This document shows positions 31,371 to 40,728 of a stretch of 50,295 bases of DNA, one piece after another. The stretch covers positions 1 through 50,295 of the forward strand of contig JAWOIO010000118.1 of NCBI GenBank assembly GCA_046484625.1, given 5' to 3'. The notes beneath the pieces are model-generated. The model was not told the origin of the DNA. It saw only the letters and a list, made by a program, of their open reading frames with translations, and ran no database searches. Made by a program: the position numbers and the translations under genes. The DNA is from DASUAO01 sp046484625 (lineage in GTDB: Bacteria; Actinomycetota; Acidimicrobiia; IMCC26256; PALSA-555). The first letter of the stretch is position 1. The number at the start of each line of letters is the position of its first letter.

Positions 31371-34300
31371 GCCTCGCTCGTCGCGTGCGCGACGAGCTGG
31401 ACGCGCGACGGGGCGCGTTGTCCGTCCTCTTCCTTGCGTTGATCGCGTACGTCCCCGCGATCGCCTCCGCCCCCGGTCGCGTCAGCGCCGACACCAAGCA
31501 GTACCTGTACCTCGACCCCGGTCGACTTCTGGCGCGGGCCCCCTACCTGTGGGACACGAGCTCGGGCTTCGGGACCGTGCCGCACCAGAACATCGGCTAC
31601 CTCTTCCCGATGGGGCCGTACTACTGGCTCACCGACGCGCTCGGCGTGCCCGACTGGCTGGCGCAGCGGATCTGGCTGGGCTCGATCCTGTTCGCAGCCG
31701 GCACCGGGGTCATGTTCTTGCTCTCGACCCTCGGATGGCGTCATCGGTCGGCTGCGATGGTCGCGGCCCTCGTCTACATGCTCACGCCTTACCAGCTGGC
31801 GTACTCGGCGCGAACCACGGCGATTCTCCTGCCCTGGGCCGGTCTCCCGTGGATGGTGGCGATCATCGCCCGCGCCGTCCGGCGCGGTGGCTGGCGGGAT
31901 CCGGCGTTGTTCGCCCTGGTGGTGCTCACCGTGGGCGGGACGAATGCGACCGCGCTCCTCCTCGTCGGTCTCGCGCCCTTCCTGTGGCTCGTGTTCGCCG
32001 TCGTGCGCAAGGACGCGACCTGGCGCCAGGCGCGCGACGTCGCGCTCCGAATCGGCGCACTCGTCGGGCTCACATCGTTGTGGTGGATCGCGGGCCTCTG
32101 GGCCCAGGGCCGATACGGGCTGAACTACCTGCAGCTGTCGGAGAGCGTGCAGACGGTCGCCGACAGCTCGTCGCCGACGGAGGTTCTGCGCGGCCTCGGC
32201 AATTGGTTCTTCTACGGGGGGGATGCGCTCGGACCGTGGGTCGAGCAAGCGGTGGACCTCACCCAGCGGCAGTGGCTGCTCGTCGCCAGCTTCGCACTCC
32301 CGCTCGCGGCGTTCGCAGCCGCAGCCGTGACGCGGTGGCGACACCGCTCGTACTTCGTCGCGTTGGCAACGCTCGGGGTCGTTGCGTCCGTCGGTGCCTA
32401 CCCCTACGACGACCCGTCGCCGCTGGGATCACTGTTCAAGGCGTTCGCCACCGGCTCGACCGTCGGGCTCGCGATGCGGAGCACCCCGCGTGCGGTGCCA
32501 CTCGTCGTGCTGTCGTTCGCCGTGCTCACCGGGGCGGGGCTCGTCGTCGCTCGTCGTCTGGGTTCGAGGGTCCAAGCGCTCGCGTTCGTGGTCGTCGGCG
32601 TCCTCGCGATCGCAACCTTCGCTCCAGCGTGGGGAGGCGGCTACGTCTCCGACCGCCAGAGTCGACCCGAGAAGCTCCCGGCGCACGTTCCTTCGGCGGC
32701 GGCAGCCCTCGACCGTGAGGGCGACGACACCCGCGTCCTCGAGATCCCGGGGATCCAGGCCGCCGCGTACCGGTGGGGGAACGCGGTCGACCCGGTCCTC
32801 CCCGGTCTCATCGATCGCCCGTGGGTCGGCCGGGAGCTCATCCCGTTCGGGTCTCCCGAGTCGGCCAACCTCTTGATCGCGCTCGACCACCGGTTCCAGG
32901 AGGGCACGTTCGAGCCCGCCTCGCTCCCGGCGGTCGCCCGCATGATGAACGTCGGGACCGTCGCGCTGCGGTCGGACCTCGAGTACGAGCGGTACGGGTC
33001 GCCGCGCCCGCGCGTGCTGTGGTCGCTGCTCACCCAACCCCGTCCGGACGGGCTGGGGGTGCCGGAACCGTTCGGGCCGGCGGTGCCGAACGAACCGACG
33101 ACGATCCCGTACCTCGACGCGGTCGAGCTGCGGACGGCGCCGTCTTCGGCTTGGCCCGCGCCGATCGTGCTCTTCCCCGTCGAGGGGACCCCGCCGATCA
33201 TGAGCACGGCCCCGGTGCGTAACCCGGTGATCTTCTCCGGCGACGGTGAGGGCATCGTGGACGCGGCTGCCGCCGGCGTCCTCGAAGGGACCGAGCTGGT
33301 GCTGTACTCCGCATCCTTCGGCGGGAACGTCGACGAGCTGCGGCGGGAGCTCGGGCGGGGTGCGGCCCTCGTCGTGACGGACACGAACCGACGCCGCGCC
33401 CGTCGATGGGGCACGATCCGCGACACCACCGGGCCCACCGAGCGCGCCGGCCAGGTCGCGGTCGAGGAGGACACGGCCGACCAGCGACTCGAGGTGTTCC
33501 CGGGCGCCGGCGACGAGACCCGCACCGTGATGGAGCAGCGCGGTGTTCGGGCTGTTGACGCGACCGGATTCGGTCAGCAGGCCTTCTACACCCCCGACGA
33601 CCGGCCGGCCCACGCGTTCGACGGCGACCCGGCGACTGCGTGGAGGGTCGGGGGCGGGGGAGACCCGGTCGGGGAGCGGCTCGTGATCGACCTCGGCTCG
33701 CCCGTCACCACCGACCACGTGACGCTCACGCAGCCGCTCGGGCCGGGGAACGACCGCTTCCTCACGCAGGTTCGCCTCACCTTCGACGGAGGCGAGCCGC
33801 TGACCGTGGACCTGACGCGAGCGTCCCGACGCGTCGGGGGACAACGGGTCGCGTTCAGGTCGCGGACCTTCGAGCGACTCGAGGTCGAGCTCCTGGCGAC
33901 GAACACCGACGCGGCCGATTCCTACGGTGGGCTCGACGCCGTCGGGTTCTCCGAGGTCGGCATCCCCGGGCGGCGCGTCGACGAGGTGGTGCGCCTCCCG
34001 GTGGATCTCGTGCGGGCTGCGGGCGCCGATGCCGCCGAGCGTCCACTCGTCTACGTCATGACCCGACTCCGATACGAGCCGGGGGCATCGGGGCGCGACG
34101 ACGAGGAGTCACACCTGTCCCGCTCGTTCGAGGTACCGACCGAGCGGGCGTTCCGGCTCTCCGGGCAGGCCCGCGTGGACCCGAACGCGGCCGACGCGCT
34201 CCTCGACGAGGTGCTCGGGACTACCGCGGTGGGTACACAGTTCTCGGCCTCGTCGCACCTGCGCGGTCACGCCGACGCTCGCGCGTCCCGCGCGTTCGAC

Positions 34301-35689
34301 GGCGACCGCGCGTCGGCGTGGTCCACCCGGCTGGGAGATCAGCGCGGGCAGTGGATCCAGGTGCGCGTGGATGATCCGATCACGATCGATGACCTCGACC
34401 TCGAGGTGGTGGCGGACGGTCGCCACTCGGTCCCGCTGCGCGTCGTCCTCGAGGTCGACGGGGAGCCGGTCCGTTCGATCGACCTCCCGGCCATCGCCGA
34501 CGCGGGTGAAGTGGGCGCCTCGACCCGGGTCCCGCTGTCGTTCGAGCCAGTGACCGGTGCGCAGTTCCGCGTGGTGGTCGATGAGGTGCGGCCGGTGACG
34601 ACCATTGACCGTGACACCCAGCGCGAGGTCACCTTGCCCGTGTCGTTGGCCGAGGTCGCCATTCCCGGGGTGGGAGCGTCCCCGGCGGCAGAGGACATCG
34701 CGACGTCGTGCCGCGACGACCTGCTCGAGATCGACGACGAGCCGATCGGGGTGATCATCACCGGTTCCGCATCGGTCGCGGCCGCGCACGGCGCACTCGA
34801 GCTCGCGGCGTGCGACGGCTCGCCCCTCTTGCTCGAGGCCGGATCGCATGTCCTTCGGTCGACCCCGGGTTCCGACACCGGGTTCGACGTCGATCGCGTC
34901 GTCCTCTCGTCCGATCGCGACGGCCTCGCAGCTCCTGTCGGCCCGATCGGCGCGCGGCGCGACACGTCGGGCGCGTCAGTTCGTGTCGTCCGATCGAACC
35001 GGGTCGGGTACGAGCTCGAGGTCACCACGGACGGCGATCCCTTCTGGCTCGAGCTCGGCGAGTCGTCCAACGAGGGATGGGCGGCGAACGCTGCCGGGGA
35101 TGCGACGGTCGGACCCCGTCAGCTCGTGAGCGGCTACGCGAACGGTTGGGAGATCCGGCCGAATGCGGCCGGGACGTTCACGGTGGAGCTGCGATGGACC
35201 CCACAAAGGACGATCTGGTGGGCGTTGGGGCTGTCGGCGCTCGGGGTCCTGCTGTGCCTCGTGCTTGTCTTGCGCCGGCGTGGCGTCGTGTTCGCCGACG
35301 CCGAGGCCGATCGTGGCGGGCTCGCGTGGATGTCCCCGTTCGCGACGTCCGGTCTCGATGCCTCGTGGCGTCTTGCCGCGGGGGTGGGCGCGGGGGTCGC
35401 CGTTGTCGCCGGCGCCGTCTCACGACCGTGGGTCGGCCTCCTGGTCGGCATCGCGGCCGCGGCGTCTCTGCGGTGGGGCCGAGCCCGGCCCGTGCTGACC
35501 ATCGGCGCGGTCGTCGCGCTCGCGGTCTCGGTCGTCTACGTGGTGGCGCAACAGGGCACCCACGACTACCCGACGATCGGCACCTGGCCCGCGAACTTCG
35601 ACGCGATCTCCGGGGTGACGTGGCTCGGTGTCCTGCTCCTCGCAGCCGACGTCGTGGTCCAGGGAGTTCGGCGCCGCGTGCGGTCCTGA
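31367..35689 (+). CDS. aftD: alpha-(1->3)-arabinofuranosyltransferase family protein, AftD-like
   Basis: The 1,440-residue product matches AftD in size (about 1,400 in mycobacteria) and layout. A GT-C membrane module covers residues 1 to about 415, with SADTKQYLYLDPGRLL in the first loop and VPHQNIGYLFPMGPYYW after it. A long extracytoplasmic part (about 420-1275) follows, then four C-terminal membrane segments from about 1283. Two discoidin/carbohydrate-binding-like modules are visible, starting near residues 740 (AHAFDGDPATAWRV) and 970 (SRAFDGDRASAWST). AftD adds branching arabinofuranose from decaprenyl-phosphate-arabinose in arabinan synthesis. Whether this organism makes true arabinan is unknown. 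The start is coupled to the GT4 gene. A paralogue starts at 47420. Confidence 0.88.
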   Translation: MSLARRVRDELDARRGALSVLFLALIAYVPAIASAPGRVSADTKQYLYLDPGRLLARAPYLWDTSSGFGTVPHQNIGYLFPMGPYYWLTDALGVPDWLAQRIWLGSILFAAGTGVMFLLSTLGWRHRSAAMVAALVYMLTPYQLAYSARTTAILLPWAGLPWMVAIIARAVRRGGWRDPALFALVVLTVGGTNATALLLVGLAPFLWLVFAVVRKDATWRQARDVALRIGALVGLTSLWWIAGLWAQGRYGLNYLQLSESVQTVADSSSPTEVLRGLGNWFFYGGDALGPWVEQAVDLTQRQWLLVASFALPLAAFAAAAVTRWRHRSYFVALATLGVVASVGAYPYDDPSPLGSLFKAFATGSTVGLAMRSTPRAVPLVVLSFAVLTGAGLVVARRLGSRVQALAFVVVGVLAIATFAPAWGGGYVSDRQSRPEKLPAHVPSAAAALDREGDDTRVLEIPGIQAAAYRWGNAVDPVLPGLIDRPWVGRELIPFGSPESANLLIALDHRFQEGTFEPASLPAVARMMNVGTVALRSDLEYERYGSPRPRVLWSLLTQPRPDGLGVPEPFGPAVPNEPTTIPYLDAVELRTAPSSAWPAPIVLFPVEGTPPIMSTAPVRNPVIFSGDGEGIVDAAAAGVLEGTELVLYSASFGGNVDELRRELGRGAALVVTDTNRRRARRWGTIRDTTGPTERAGQVAVEEDTADQRLEVFPGAGDETRTVMEQRGVRAVDATGFGQQAFYTPDDRPAHAFDGDPATAWRVGGGGDPVGERLVIDLGSPVTTDHVTLTQPLGPGNDRFLTQVRLTFDGGEPLTVDLTRASRRVGGQRVAFRSRTFERLEVELLATNTDAADSYGGLDAVGFSEVGIPGRRVDEVVRLPVDLVRAAGADAAERPLVYVMTRLRYEPGASGRDDEESHLSRSFEVPTERAFRLSGQARVDPNAADALLDEVLGTTAVGTQFSASSHLRGHADARASRAFDGDRASAWSTRLGDQRGQWIQVRVDDPITIDDLDLEVVADGRHSVPLRVVLEVDGEPVRSIDLPAIADAGEVGASTRVPLSFEPVTGAQFRVVVDEVRPVTTIDRDTQREVTLPVSLAEVAIPGVGASPAAEDIATSCRDDLLEIDDEPIGVIITGSASVAAAHGALELAACDGSPLLLEAGSHVLRSTPGSDTGFDVDRVVLSSDRDGLAAPVGPIGARRDTSGASVRVVRSNRVGYELEVTTDGDPFWLELGESSNEGWAANAAGDATVGPRQLVSGYANGWEIRPNAAGTFTVELRWTPQRTIWWALGLSALGVLLCLVLVLRRRGVVFADAEADRGGLAWMSPFATSGLDASWRLAAGVGAGVAVVAGAVSRPWVGLLVGIAAAASLRWGRARPVLTIGAVVALAVSVVYVVAQQGTHDYPTIGTWPANFDAISGVTWLGVLLLAADVVVQGVRRRVRS

Positions 35690-35712
35690 CGGACGGTCGG
35701 CGGGCACGTCGG

Positions 35713-35718
35713 TAGGGT
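35713..35718 (+). promoter_or_regulatory. candidate -10 box (TAGGGT)
   Basis: TAGGGT lies 7 nt before the ATG of the O-methyltransferase and 23 nt after the aftD stop. No ribosome site separates them, so this gene may have its own leaderless transcript. Confidence 0.35.
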
Positions 35719-35725
35719 GCGGTAG

Positions 35726-36391
35726 ATGGCTGACCATCCGAAGTCGTTCTTCCTCTCGCCCGAGATCCATGCGTACCTGATCGAACACGTCGAGCCCATC
35801 GACGACGTCCAGCGTTGGCTCATCGAGGAGACACGCACTCGGATCGGCGATCTCTCGATCATGCAGATCTCGCCGGAGCAGGGCGCGTTCATGACGATGC
35901 TCACGCGGGTGGTCGGTGTCCGCCGTGCCGTCGAAGTCGGGACGTTCACTGGCTACTCAGCACTCTCGATTGCGCGCGGCCTGGCGGAGGGTGGTCGACT
36001 CCTGTGTTGCGACGTCAGCGAGGAGTGGACCGCGATCGCACGCGAAGGTTGGGCCAAGGCCGGGGTCGAAGGGTCGATCGACCTCCAGATCGCCCCGGCG
36101 ATCGAGACGTTGCGTGCGCTCCCGACCGACGAGCCGATCGATCTCGCCTTCATCGACGCCGACAAGGTCGGGTATGCCTCGTACTACGAGGAGCTCTTGC
36201 TCCGGCTGCGGCCCAACGGTGTGATCCTCGTCGACAACACGCTGTGGTCGGGTGGCGTGATCGATTCGGCGCGAGACGACGACGACACCCAGGCGATCCG
36301 AGCGTTCAACGACAAGGTGGCCGCCGACGAACGAGTCGAGTCGGTGATCCTGACCTTGGGCGACGGCCTCACGATGATCCGAAAGCGCTGA
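35726..36391 (+). CDS. O-methyltransferase (class I, catechol-OMT-like)
   Basis: The 221-residue product belongs to the cation-dependent O-methyltransferase-3 family. Features are the helical N-terminus with FLSPEIHAYLIEH, MQISPEQGAFMTML, the SAM loop AVEVGTFTGYSALSIARGL, CCDVSEEW after strand 2, the metal and catalytic block AFIDADKVGYASYYE, and VDNTLWSGGV with metal-binding Asp-Asn. Substrates in this family are catechols, caffeoyl-CoA and some antibiotics or polyketides. The actinobacterial members are mostly uncharacterised. The gene stands alone between aftD and a convergent gene 24 bp away. Confidence 0.9.
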   Translation: MADHPKSFFLSPEIHAYLIEHVEPIDDVQRWLIEETRTRIGDLSIMQISPEQGAFMTMLTRVVGVRRAVEVGTFTGYSALSIARGLAEGGRLLCCDVSEEWTAIAREGWAKAGVEGSIDLQIAPAIETLRALPTDEPIDLAFIDADKVGYASYYEELLLRLRPNGVILVDNTLWSGGVIDSARDDDDTQAIRAFNDKVAADERVESVILTLGDGLTMIRKR

Positions 36392-36415
36392 CTTCGAACG
36401 AGAGCGGGTGGGCGG

Positions 36416-37087
36416 TCACTCGGCGAGCTCGAGCCGTCCCGGCGCGGGGACGGTCCCGGTCACCCCGGTCGCGAACCGGTTGCACGGGGTCAACCGGTCG
36501 GCCCGGTTGGTGACGAGCAGCTCGCCGTCGGCCTCGTCGACCTGCCAGCGGTCCGAGTCGTACGACAGCGCGTCGTCGCCGGACAGCCGGATCGCGCTGA
36601 GAGGCCCGAGGCGCAGCCATCGACCCGGGTCGAGGCCGGCCTCGCGCAGGCGCTGCTCGGCGAGGCCGCCGACGGCCACGACCGCCCGTACCGGAGCGAA
36701 GACCTCCGCCGGATCCCGGTCGAGGTCGTCGAGCCCGTCGAGGACGGCCGCGTCGACACCGAGCACCACGGTCGGCTGGAGCTGACGGACGAGTGAGACA
36801 GTGCGGAAGGCGTCGAAGCGCGACGCGTCGGCCGATGAGTAGAGCGCGCCCACCCGTCCGGCGGCTCGTTCGAACGGCACGACGTGGATCGCCTGGGAGA
36901 GCAGCGAGACGATGAGGACGAGCTCGTCGGCTGCCAGCCCGAGTGCCAAGAGCTGTGCGGTGGCGACCTCGGTCTCGTCGTCGATGTCGGCCTCGCTGAC
37001 CGGCCAGGGCACGACGTCCTTCCCGACGACGACGCGTCCGACGCCCCAGACCCGGGGCGGGTCCTCGAACGCGGCGGCGAAGGTCAT
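36416..37087 (-). CDS. partial AMP-ligase-like protein (half-ligase) paired with a PaaK-like ligase
   Basis: The 223-residue product is not a full enzyme of any family I recognise. The segment DELVLIVSLLSQAIHVVPFERAAGRVGALY followed by SLVRQLQPTVVLGVDAAVL resembles the N-terminal subdomain of PaaK/LuxE-type AMP-forming ligases, where the acyl substrate is bound. The ATP P-loop and adenylate-binding motifs are absent. The ending reads LLVTNRADRLTPCNRF. It lies 7 bp after the stop of a complete PaaK-like gene on the same strand. It may be an accessory or regulatory subunit, or a decayed duplicate. Intact reading frame and codon use like its neighbours favour a working protein. The ATG at 37087 was chosen for its place after the ligase stop. 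Confidence 0.6.
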   Translation of the reverse strand: MTFAAAFEDPPRVWGVGRVVVGKDVVPWPVSEADIDDETEVATAQLLALGLAADELVLIVSLLSQAIHVVPFERAAGRVGALYSSADASRFDAFRTVSLVRQLQPTVVLGVDAAVLDGLDDLDRDPAEVFAPVRAVVAVGGLAEQRLREAGLDPGRWLRLGPLSAIRLSGDDALSYDSDRWQVDEADGELLVTNRADRLTPCNRFATGVTGTVPAPGRLELAE

Positions 37088-37094
37088 CGGGTGC

Positions 37095-38417
37095 TCACTG
37101 CTTCGTGACCCGCGGGATCTTGTGCGGCGGACCCTGGCGCAGCAGGACGTCGCGCTCGACGAGGTCGATCTCGGGGCGCACGCCCACGGCGCGCTCCACC
37201 GCGTCCTCGAGTCGGGCGCGCAGCGCAGGGAGCCCACCGGGGCCCTCCGTGCCGTACCCCACGCGGAGGCGAAGCCGGTCGACCTCGCGTCCCGGGCGGA
37301 TCAGCTGGAACAGTCCCGAGGTCTCGTCGACGCTCTCGACCGCACCCCACACGTCGCCGGGGAGCACCGAGATGCCGTCGACGACGATCTCGTCCCCCTT
37401 GCGGCCGAGTGTCCAGACCCGCCCGTGGGTACGACCGCAGCCGCACGTCTCGCGCGAGATCCGGACGAGGTCGTCGGAGCGGTAGCGGAGGAGGGGTGCG
37501 ACCTTGTCGATGAGCGTCGACGACACCAGCTCGCCGCGTTGGCCGTCGACGACCGCCGTCGTGCCCTCGGGGTCGAGGCACTCGATGTACGCGGTGTCCT
37601 CCCACATGTGGCACCCGTCGTGCTCGGAGCACTCGGTGGCGGCCCCGACGTCGCCGAGGCTGGTCTGGATGTAGAGCTCCAGACCCCACTCCTCGACCCG
37701 CGCCCGGGCGCGGGGTCCGAGCGGCTCACCCGCGAAGACGACGCCCTCGTACGACGAGAACGCGTCCTGGAGGTCGGTCCCGGTGCGCACCGCGGCCTCC
37801 TCGATCATCATGATCAGCGGGCCCGACAGCGTGTACCAGCCGGTGGGGCGCAGCTCTCGACTGAACCGGAGAAGCTGCTCGATGTCGGCGGGCTGGTGGT
37901 CGACGAACACGGGGGTCGCGCCGATGCCGCGGATGGTGTCGTGGATGCTCGGACCGCGGAAGGTGAAGAGGCAGTGGAGGAAGTGGTCGCCGGGCCGACA
38001 GCCCAGCTCCCAGAACTCCCGGACGAGCATGCTGGGCCCGCGCCCGGCGAACGGGGCCGGCGTCGGGTCGCCGGTCGTCCCCGACGTGGAGAAGATCGCC
38101 GAGAAGATGCCCTTCATCGCCGGGTCGGCCGGATCGAGGCACAAGAGCCCGCCGTAGGGGTCGCCGTGCCGGTCGCGGTAGGAGCGGATCGCGTCCTTGT
38201 CGATGAACGGGACCTTCTCGTGGTAGTCGTCCATCGTGGAGATGTCGGCCGGGGTGATGCCCGCGGCGTCCCACGTCTCGCGGATGAGGCCAGACCGCTC
38301 GTACGACCACGGGACGAGATCGCCGAGGAGCTTCTCCTCGCGCTGACGTTCGATGTCGGCGCGCGACATCTGCTCGATCTCGGGTGAGAAGTGGCGCCGG
38401 GTCGGGTCGAGGCTCAT
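37095..38417 (-). CDS. phenylacetate-CoA ligase family (PaaK-like) AMP-forming ligase
   Basis: The 440-residue product activates a carboxylic acid as acyl-AMP and then acyl-CoA. Motifs are the P-loop IFSTSGTTGDPTP, the FAGEPLG turn, YIQTSLGDVGAATECSEHDGCH at the place of the YG-x-TE adenine motif, LRYRSDDLVRI (ribose-binding Asp) and the C-terminal LGRKGDEIVVDG hinge. C-x-C and nearby Cys residues (SRETCGCGRTHG) are typical of PaaK-type enzymes and may bind zinc. The substrate is probably an aromatic or other hydrophobic acid. The ATG at 38417 was chosen for its GGGGAAC ribosome site. The half-ligase gene follows after 7 bp. Confidence 0.87.
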   Translation of the reverse strand: MSLDPTRRHFSPEIEQMSRADIERQREEKLLGDLVPWSYERSGLIRETWDAAGITPADISTMDDYHEKVPFIDKDAIRSYRDRHGDPYGGLLCLDPADPAMKGIFSAIFSTSGTTGDPTPAPFAGRGPSMLVREFWELGCRPGDHFLHCLFTFRGPSIHDTIRGIGATPVFVDHQPADIEQLLRFSRELRPTGWYTLSGPLIMMIEEAAVRTGTDLQDAFSSYEGVVFAGEPLGPRARARVEEWGLELYIQTSLGDVGAATECSEHDGCHMWEDTAYIECLDPEGTTAVVDGQRGELVSSTLIDKVAPLLRYRSDDLVRISRETCGCGRTHGRVWTLGRKGDEIVVDGISVLPGDVWGAVESVDETSGLFQLIRPGREVDRLRLRVGYGTEGPGGLPALRARLEDAVERAVGVRPEIDLVERDVLLRQGPPHKIPRVTKQ

Positions 38418-38584
38418 GCGCCGTTCCCCGTGCGCTTGATGACGGCAACCGGATCTGTGTGCCACTGCAACCCGATGCTCTCGGCCGGGAGATCGACGAA
38501 GGGCTCGGGTGCATCACGCGCCACGGCGCGTCACACTATCGGTCGGGCCCGATGGGGCGTTCGAGGCAGATGGAGGCGTGCGTG

Positions 38585-39061
38585 ATGGGGATGATCGACA
38601 ACGCGGACTCGGTGCGGGAGAAGGCACAGGCGAGGGTTGCGGAACCGATCGTGGCGGTCGGCTTCGTGCAGCCTGCGGGCACGTGGGGCGCAGCGGGGCT
38701 CATGCAGATCTCGGGGTTGGCCGGGATCCTGAAGCAGAAGGATGCGAACACGAAGGCCGCAGAGCTGAACACGCGTGGCTCGATGTTCAAGTCCAACCGT
38801 CAGACGCTGATCGTGCTCACCGCCGCGAAGTTGTACGCCTTCGAGGCGAAGAACAGCTGGGGTGGGATCAAGCTGCTCGATCAGCTGGCCGAATGGGACC
38901 GCAAGGACGTCGCGATCCAGGTCGCCGACGGCAAGATCAGCAAGCGGCTCACCGTCGACCACGCGCCGAGCGGCGGGCACTACGAGCTCGAGGTCACGAC
39001 GGCCGGGACACGGGGCTTCAACGACGCGTTCCTCGCCGAGATCGCGCGCGGGAAGCCCTAG
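38585..39061 (+). CDS. small PH-domain-like unknown protein
   Basis: The 158-residue product has no strong family match that I recognise. The middle, FKSNRQTLIVLTAAKLYAFEAKN, followed by alternating beta-strands and a final helix (FNDAFLAEIARG), looks like a bacterial pleckstrin-homology-like fold, often called YP-type or bPH domain. There is no signal peptide and no clear membrane segment, although residues 20-45 are mildly hydrophobic. The ATG at 38585 is 8 nt after GGAGG. GTG 38582 and ATG 38591 are alternatives. It is divergent from the PaaK-like ligase across a 167-bp gap in which I see no clear promoter or operator site. Confidence 0.6.
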   Translation: MGMIDNADSVREKAQARVAEPIVAVGFVQPAGTWGAAGLMQISGLAGILKQKDANTKAAELNTRGSMFKSNRQTLIVLTAAKLYAFEAKNSWGGIKLLDQLAEWDRKDVAIQVADGKISKRLTVDHAPSGGHYELEVTTAGTRGFNDAFLAEIARGKP

Positions 39062-39074
39062 CGGGCCTGTCTCG

Positions 39075-39737
39075 TCAGAACTTCCCGGTACGGCCGTACC
39101 GGTAGTAGCCGGAGAACGTCGTGTTGACCTCTTCGGGCAGCGGTACGACGGTACCGAGCGCTCGCGCGCCCCAGATGATCTCCGCGGTCCGCTCCACGAG
39201 CGACGCGATGTGGAGCACATCCTTGGGCGTCTTCCCGACCGCGAACAAGCCGTGGTTGGCCATGAGCACCGCCGCCCTCGCGGCCACCTTCGACGCGACC
39301 TCGTCCGCGAGCTCGTCGGTGCCCGTCGTACGGTACTCGGCCACCTCGACGTCGCCGCCGACGAACACGTCGAACTCCTCGATGACGGCGGGGATCGGCT
39401 CTCGCACGAGCGCGAACATCGTCGCGTGCTTGGCGTGGCAGTGCATCGTCGCGTCGATGTCGGCATGCTGGCGGAGCGCCGACAGGTGCAGCGCCTTCTC
39501 GGTGGTGGGGCTGCGGTCGCCCGCGAGCACGTTGCCGTCGAGGTCGCACACCACCAGGTCGTCGAGCGTCATCTCGAGGTAGTCGAGGGACGACGGCGTG
39601 AGCACGGCGTTCCCGTCGGGCAGCCGTGCGCCGAGGTTCCCGGCCGTACCCTCCACGAGGCCGGACCGCAGCATCTCCTGGGCCACCCAGAGGACCTGCT
39701 CCTTGGTCTCCTGGGCGGTGAGCGCGTCCTTACCCAT
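39075..39737 (-). CDS. class II aldolase/adducin family protein
   Basis: The 220-residue product is a zinc-dependent aldolase or decarboxylase of the fuculose-phosphate aldolase family. Landmarks are GTAGNLGARL (substrate phosphate loop), LTPSSLDY, TTEKALHL with the catalytic Glu, MHCHAKH with two zinc-binding His, and NHGLFAVG with the third. Possible reactions are retro-aldol cleavage of a sugar phosphate or decarboxylation of a 3-oxo-tetronate-type acid. The gene start overlaps the stop of the 2-hydroxyacid dehydrogenase by 8 bp, and the pair is consistent with a sugar-acid or hydroxy-acid pathway. It is convergent with the PH-like gene at 13 bp. Confidence 0.87.
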   Translation of the reverse strand: MGKDALTAQETKEQVLWVAQEMLRSGLVEGTAGNLGARLPDGNAVLTPSSLDYLEMTLDDLVVCDLDGNVLAGDRSPTTEKALHLSALRQHADIDATMHCHAKHATMFALVREPIPAVIEEFDVFVGGDVEVAEYRTTGTDELADEVASKVAARAAVLMANHGLFAVGKTPKDVLHIASLVERTAEIIWGARALGTVVPLPEEVNTTFSGYYRYGRTGKF

Positions 39738-40707
39738 CGAGGACCTCCGGGTTCACGAGGTTGTCGGGCCGACCGCCGGCGAGGAGCTTCGCGAGCCCGT
39801 CGGCGATGAGCATGGAGTGGTTGGCTTCGGTGTCATAGGTCGCGCCGCCGATGTGCGGCGTCAGGACGACGTTGTCCATCGCGCAGAGCGGGTGGTCGAC
39901 CGGGAGGTTCTCCCCCACGAAGTGGTCGAGCCCGGCACCGGCGAGATGGCCGCGCTGCAATGCATCGACCAGGGCATCAGTGTCGTGGAGCTGGGCGCGG
40001 GCGGAGTTCAAGAAGATCGCGCCCTCCTTCATCCGCGCGAGCTGCGCCGCGCCGATCAGGCCCGCGGATTCGGGAGTGACCGCCGCGTGGAGCGAGACGA
40101 CGTCGGACTCCGCGAGGAGGTCGTCGAGCGAGTGGGTGGCATCGGCGGCGTACGGGTCGAACGAGATCACCCGCATTCCGAGACCTTCGAATCGCCATCT
40201 CGTCGCGCGCCCGACGGCTCCCAGCCCGACGATTCCCGCGGTGCGACCGGCGAGCTGCCAGGCGCGGAATCGTTGGTAGGGGATCGTGCCGTCGCGGAAC
40301 ACCGCGCCTTCGCGCACGTCGGCGTCGGCGCGGACGACCCCGCGGTTGACGGCGAAGAGCAGCGCGATCGTCATCTCCGCGACCGCGTCCGCGTTGCGGC
40401 CCGGAGCGCGCAGCACCGGGATCCCCCGGGCCGTGGCGGTCTCGACGTCGACATTGTTGGGATCGCCCCGGCACGAGCCGACCGCGACCAGCGGGAGATC
40501 CAGCACCGGGCCCTTCACCGAGTCCGACTCGACCACGAGCAGGTCGGCGCCGGTCTCCTCCACGAGTGCCGCGAGCTGCTCGCCGTTCAGGATGCGCAGC
40601 GGCGTGTGGTCGATCCAGGGGTCGAGGACGACGTCGGCGAGGCCGCGGAGCGTGTCGAGCCCCGGACCCCGGAACGGCGCGGTGACGAGCGCGGTGTGGG
40701 TGGGCAC
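39730..40707 (-). CDS. D-isomer-specific 2-hydroxyacid dehydrogenase
   Basis: The 325-residue product is an NAD(P)-dependent enzyme of the phosphoglycerate/glycerate dehydrogenase family. The Rossmann motif GIVGLGAVGRATRW is in the middle. The catalytic Arg is in LNSARAQL, the Glu in DHFVGENLP and the His in LTPHIGGAT, so the R-E-H set is complete. SFDPY at the end of the second strand suggests NAD preference. The GTG at 40707 was chosen because the protein then begins PTHTALVTAPF. GATGAT lies 6 nt upstream and CTGACG, part of a palindrome, 18 nt further, so the transcript may be leaderless and repressible. Confidence 0.88.
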   Translation of the reverse strand: MPTHTALVTAPFRGPGLDTLRGLADVVLDPWIDHTPLRILNGEQLAALVEETGADLLVVESDSVKGPVLDLPLVAVGSCRGDPNNVDVETATARGIPVLRAPGRNADAVAEMTIALLFAVNRGVVRADADVREGAVFRDGTIPYQRFRAWQLAGRTAGIVGLGAVGRATRWRFEGLGMRVISFDPYAADATHSLDDLLAESDVVSLHAAVTPESAGLIGAAQLARMKEGAIFLNSARAQLHDTDALVDALQRGHLAGAGLDHFVGENLPVDHPLCAMDNVVLTPHIGGATYDTEANHSMLIADGLAKLLAGGRPDNLVNPEVLDG

Positions 40708-40728
40708 GCGGCGATCATCGCACGACGG

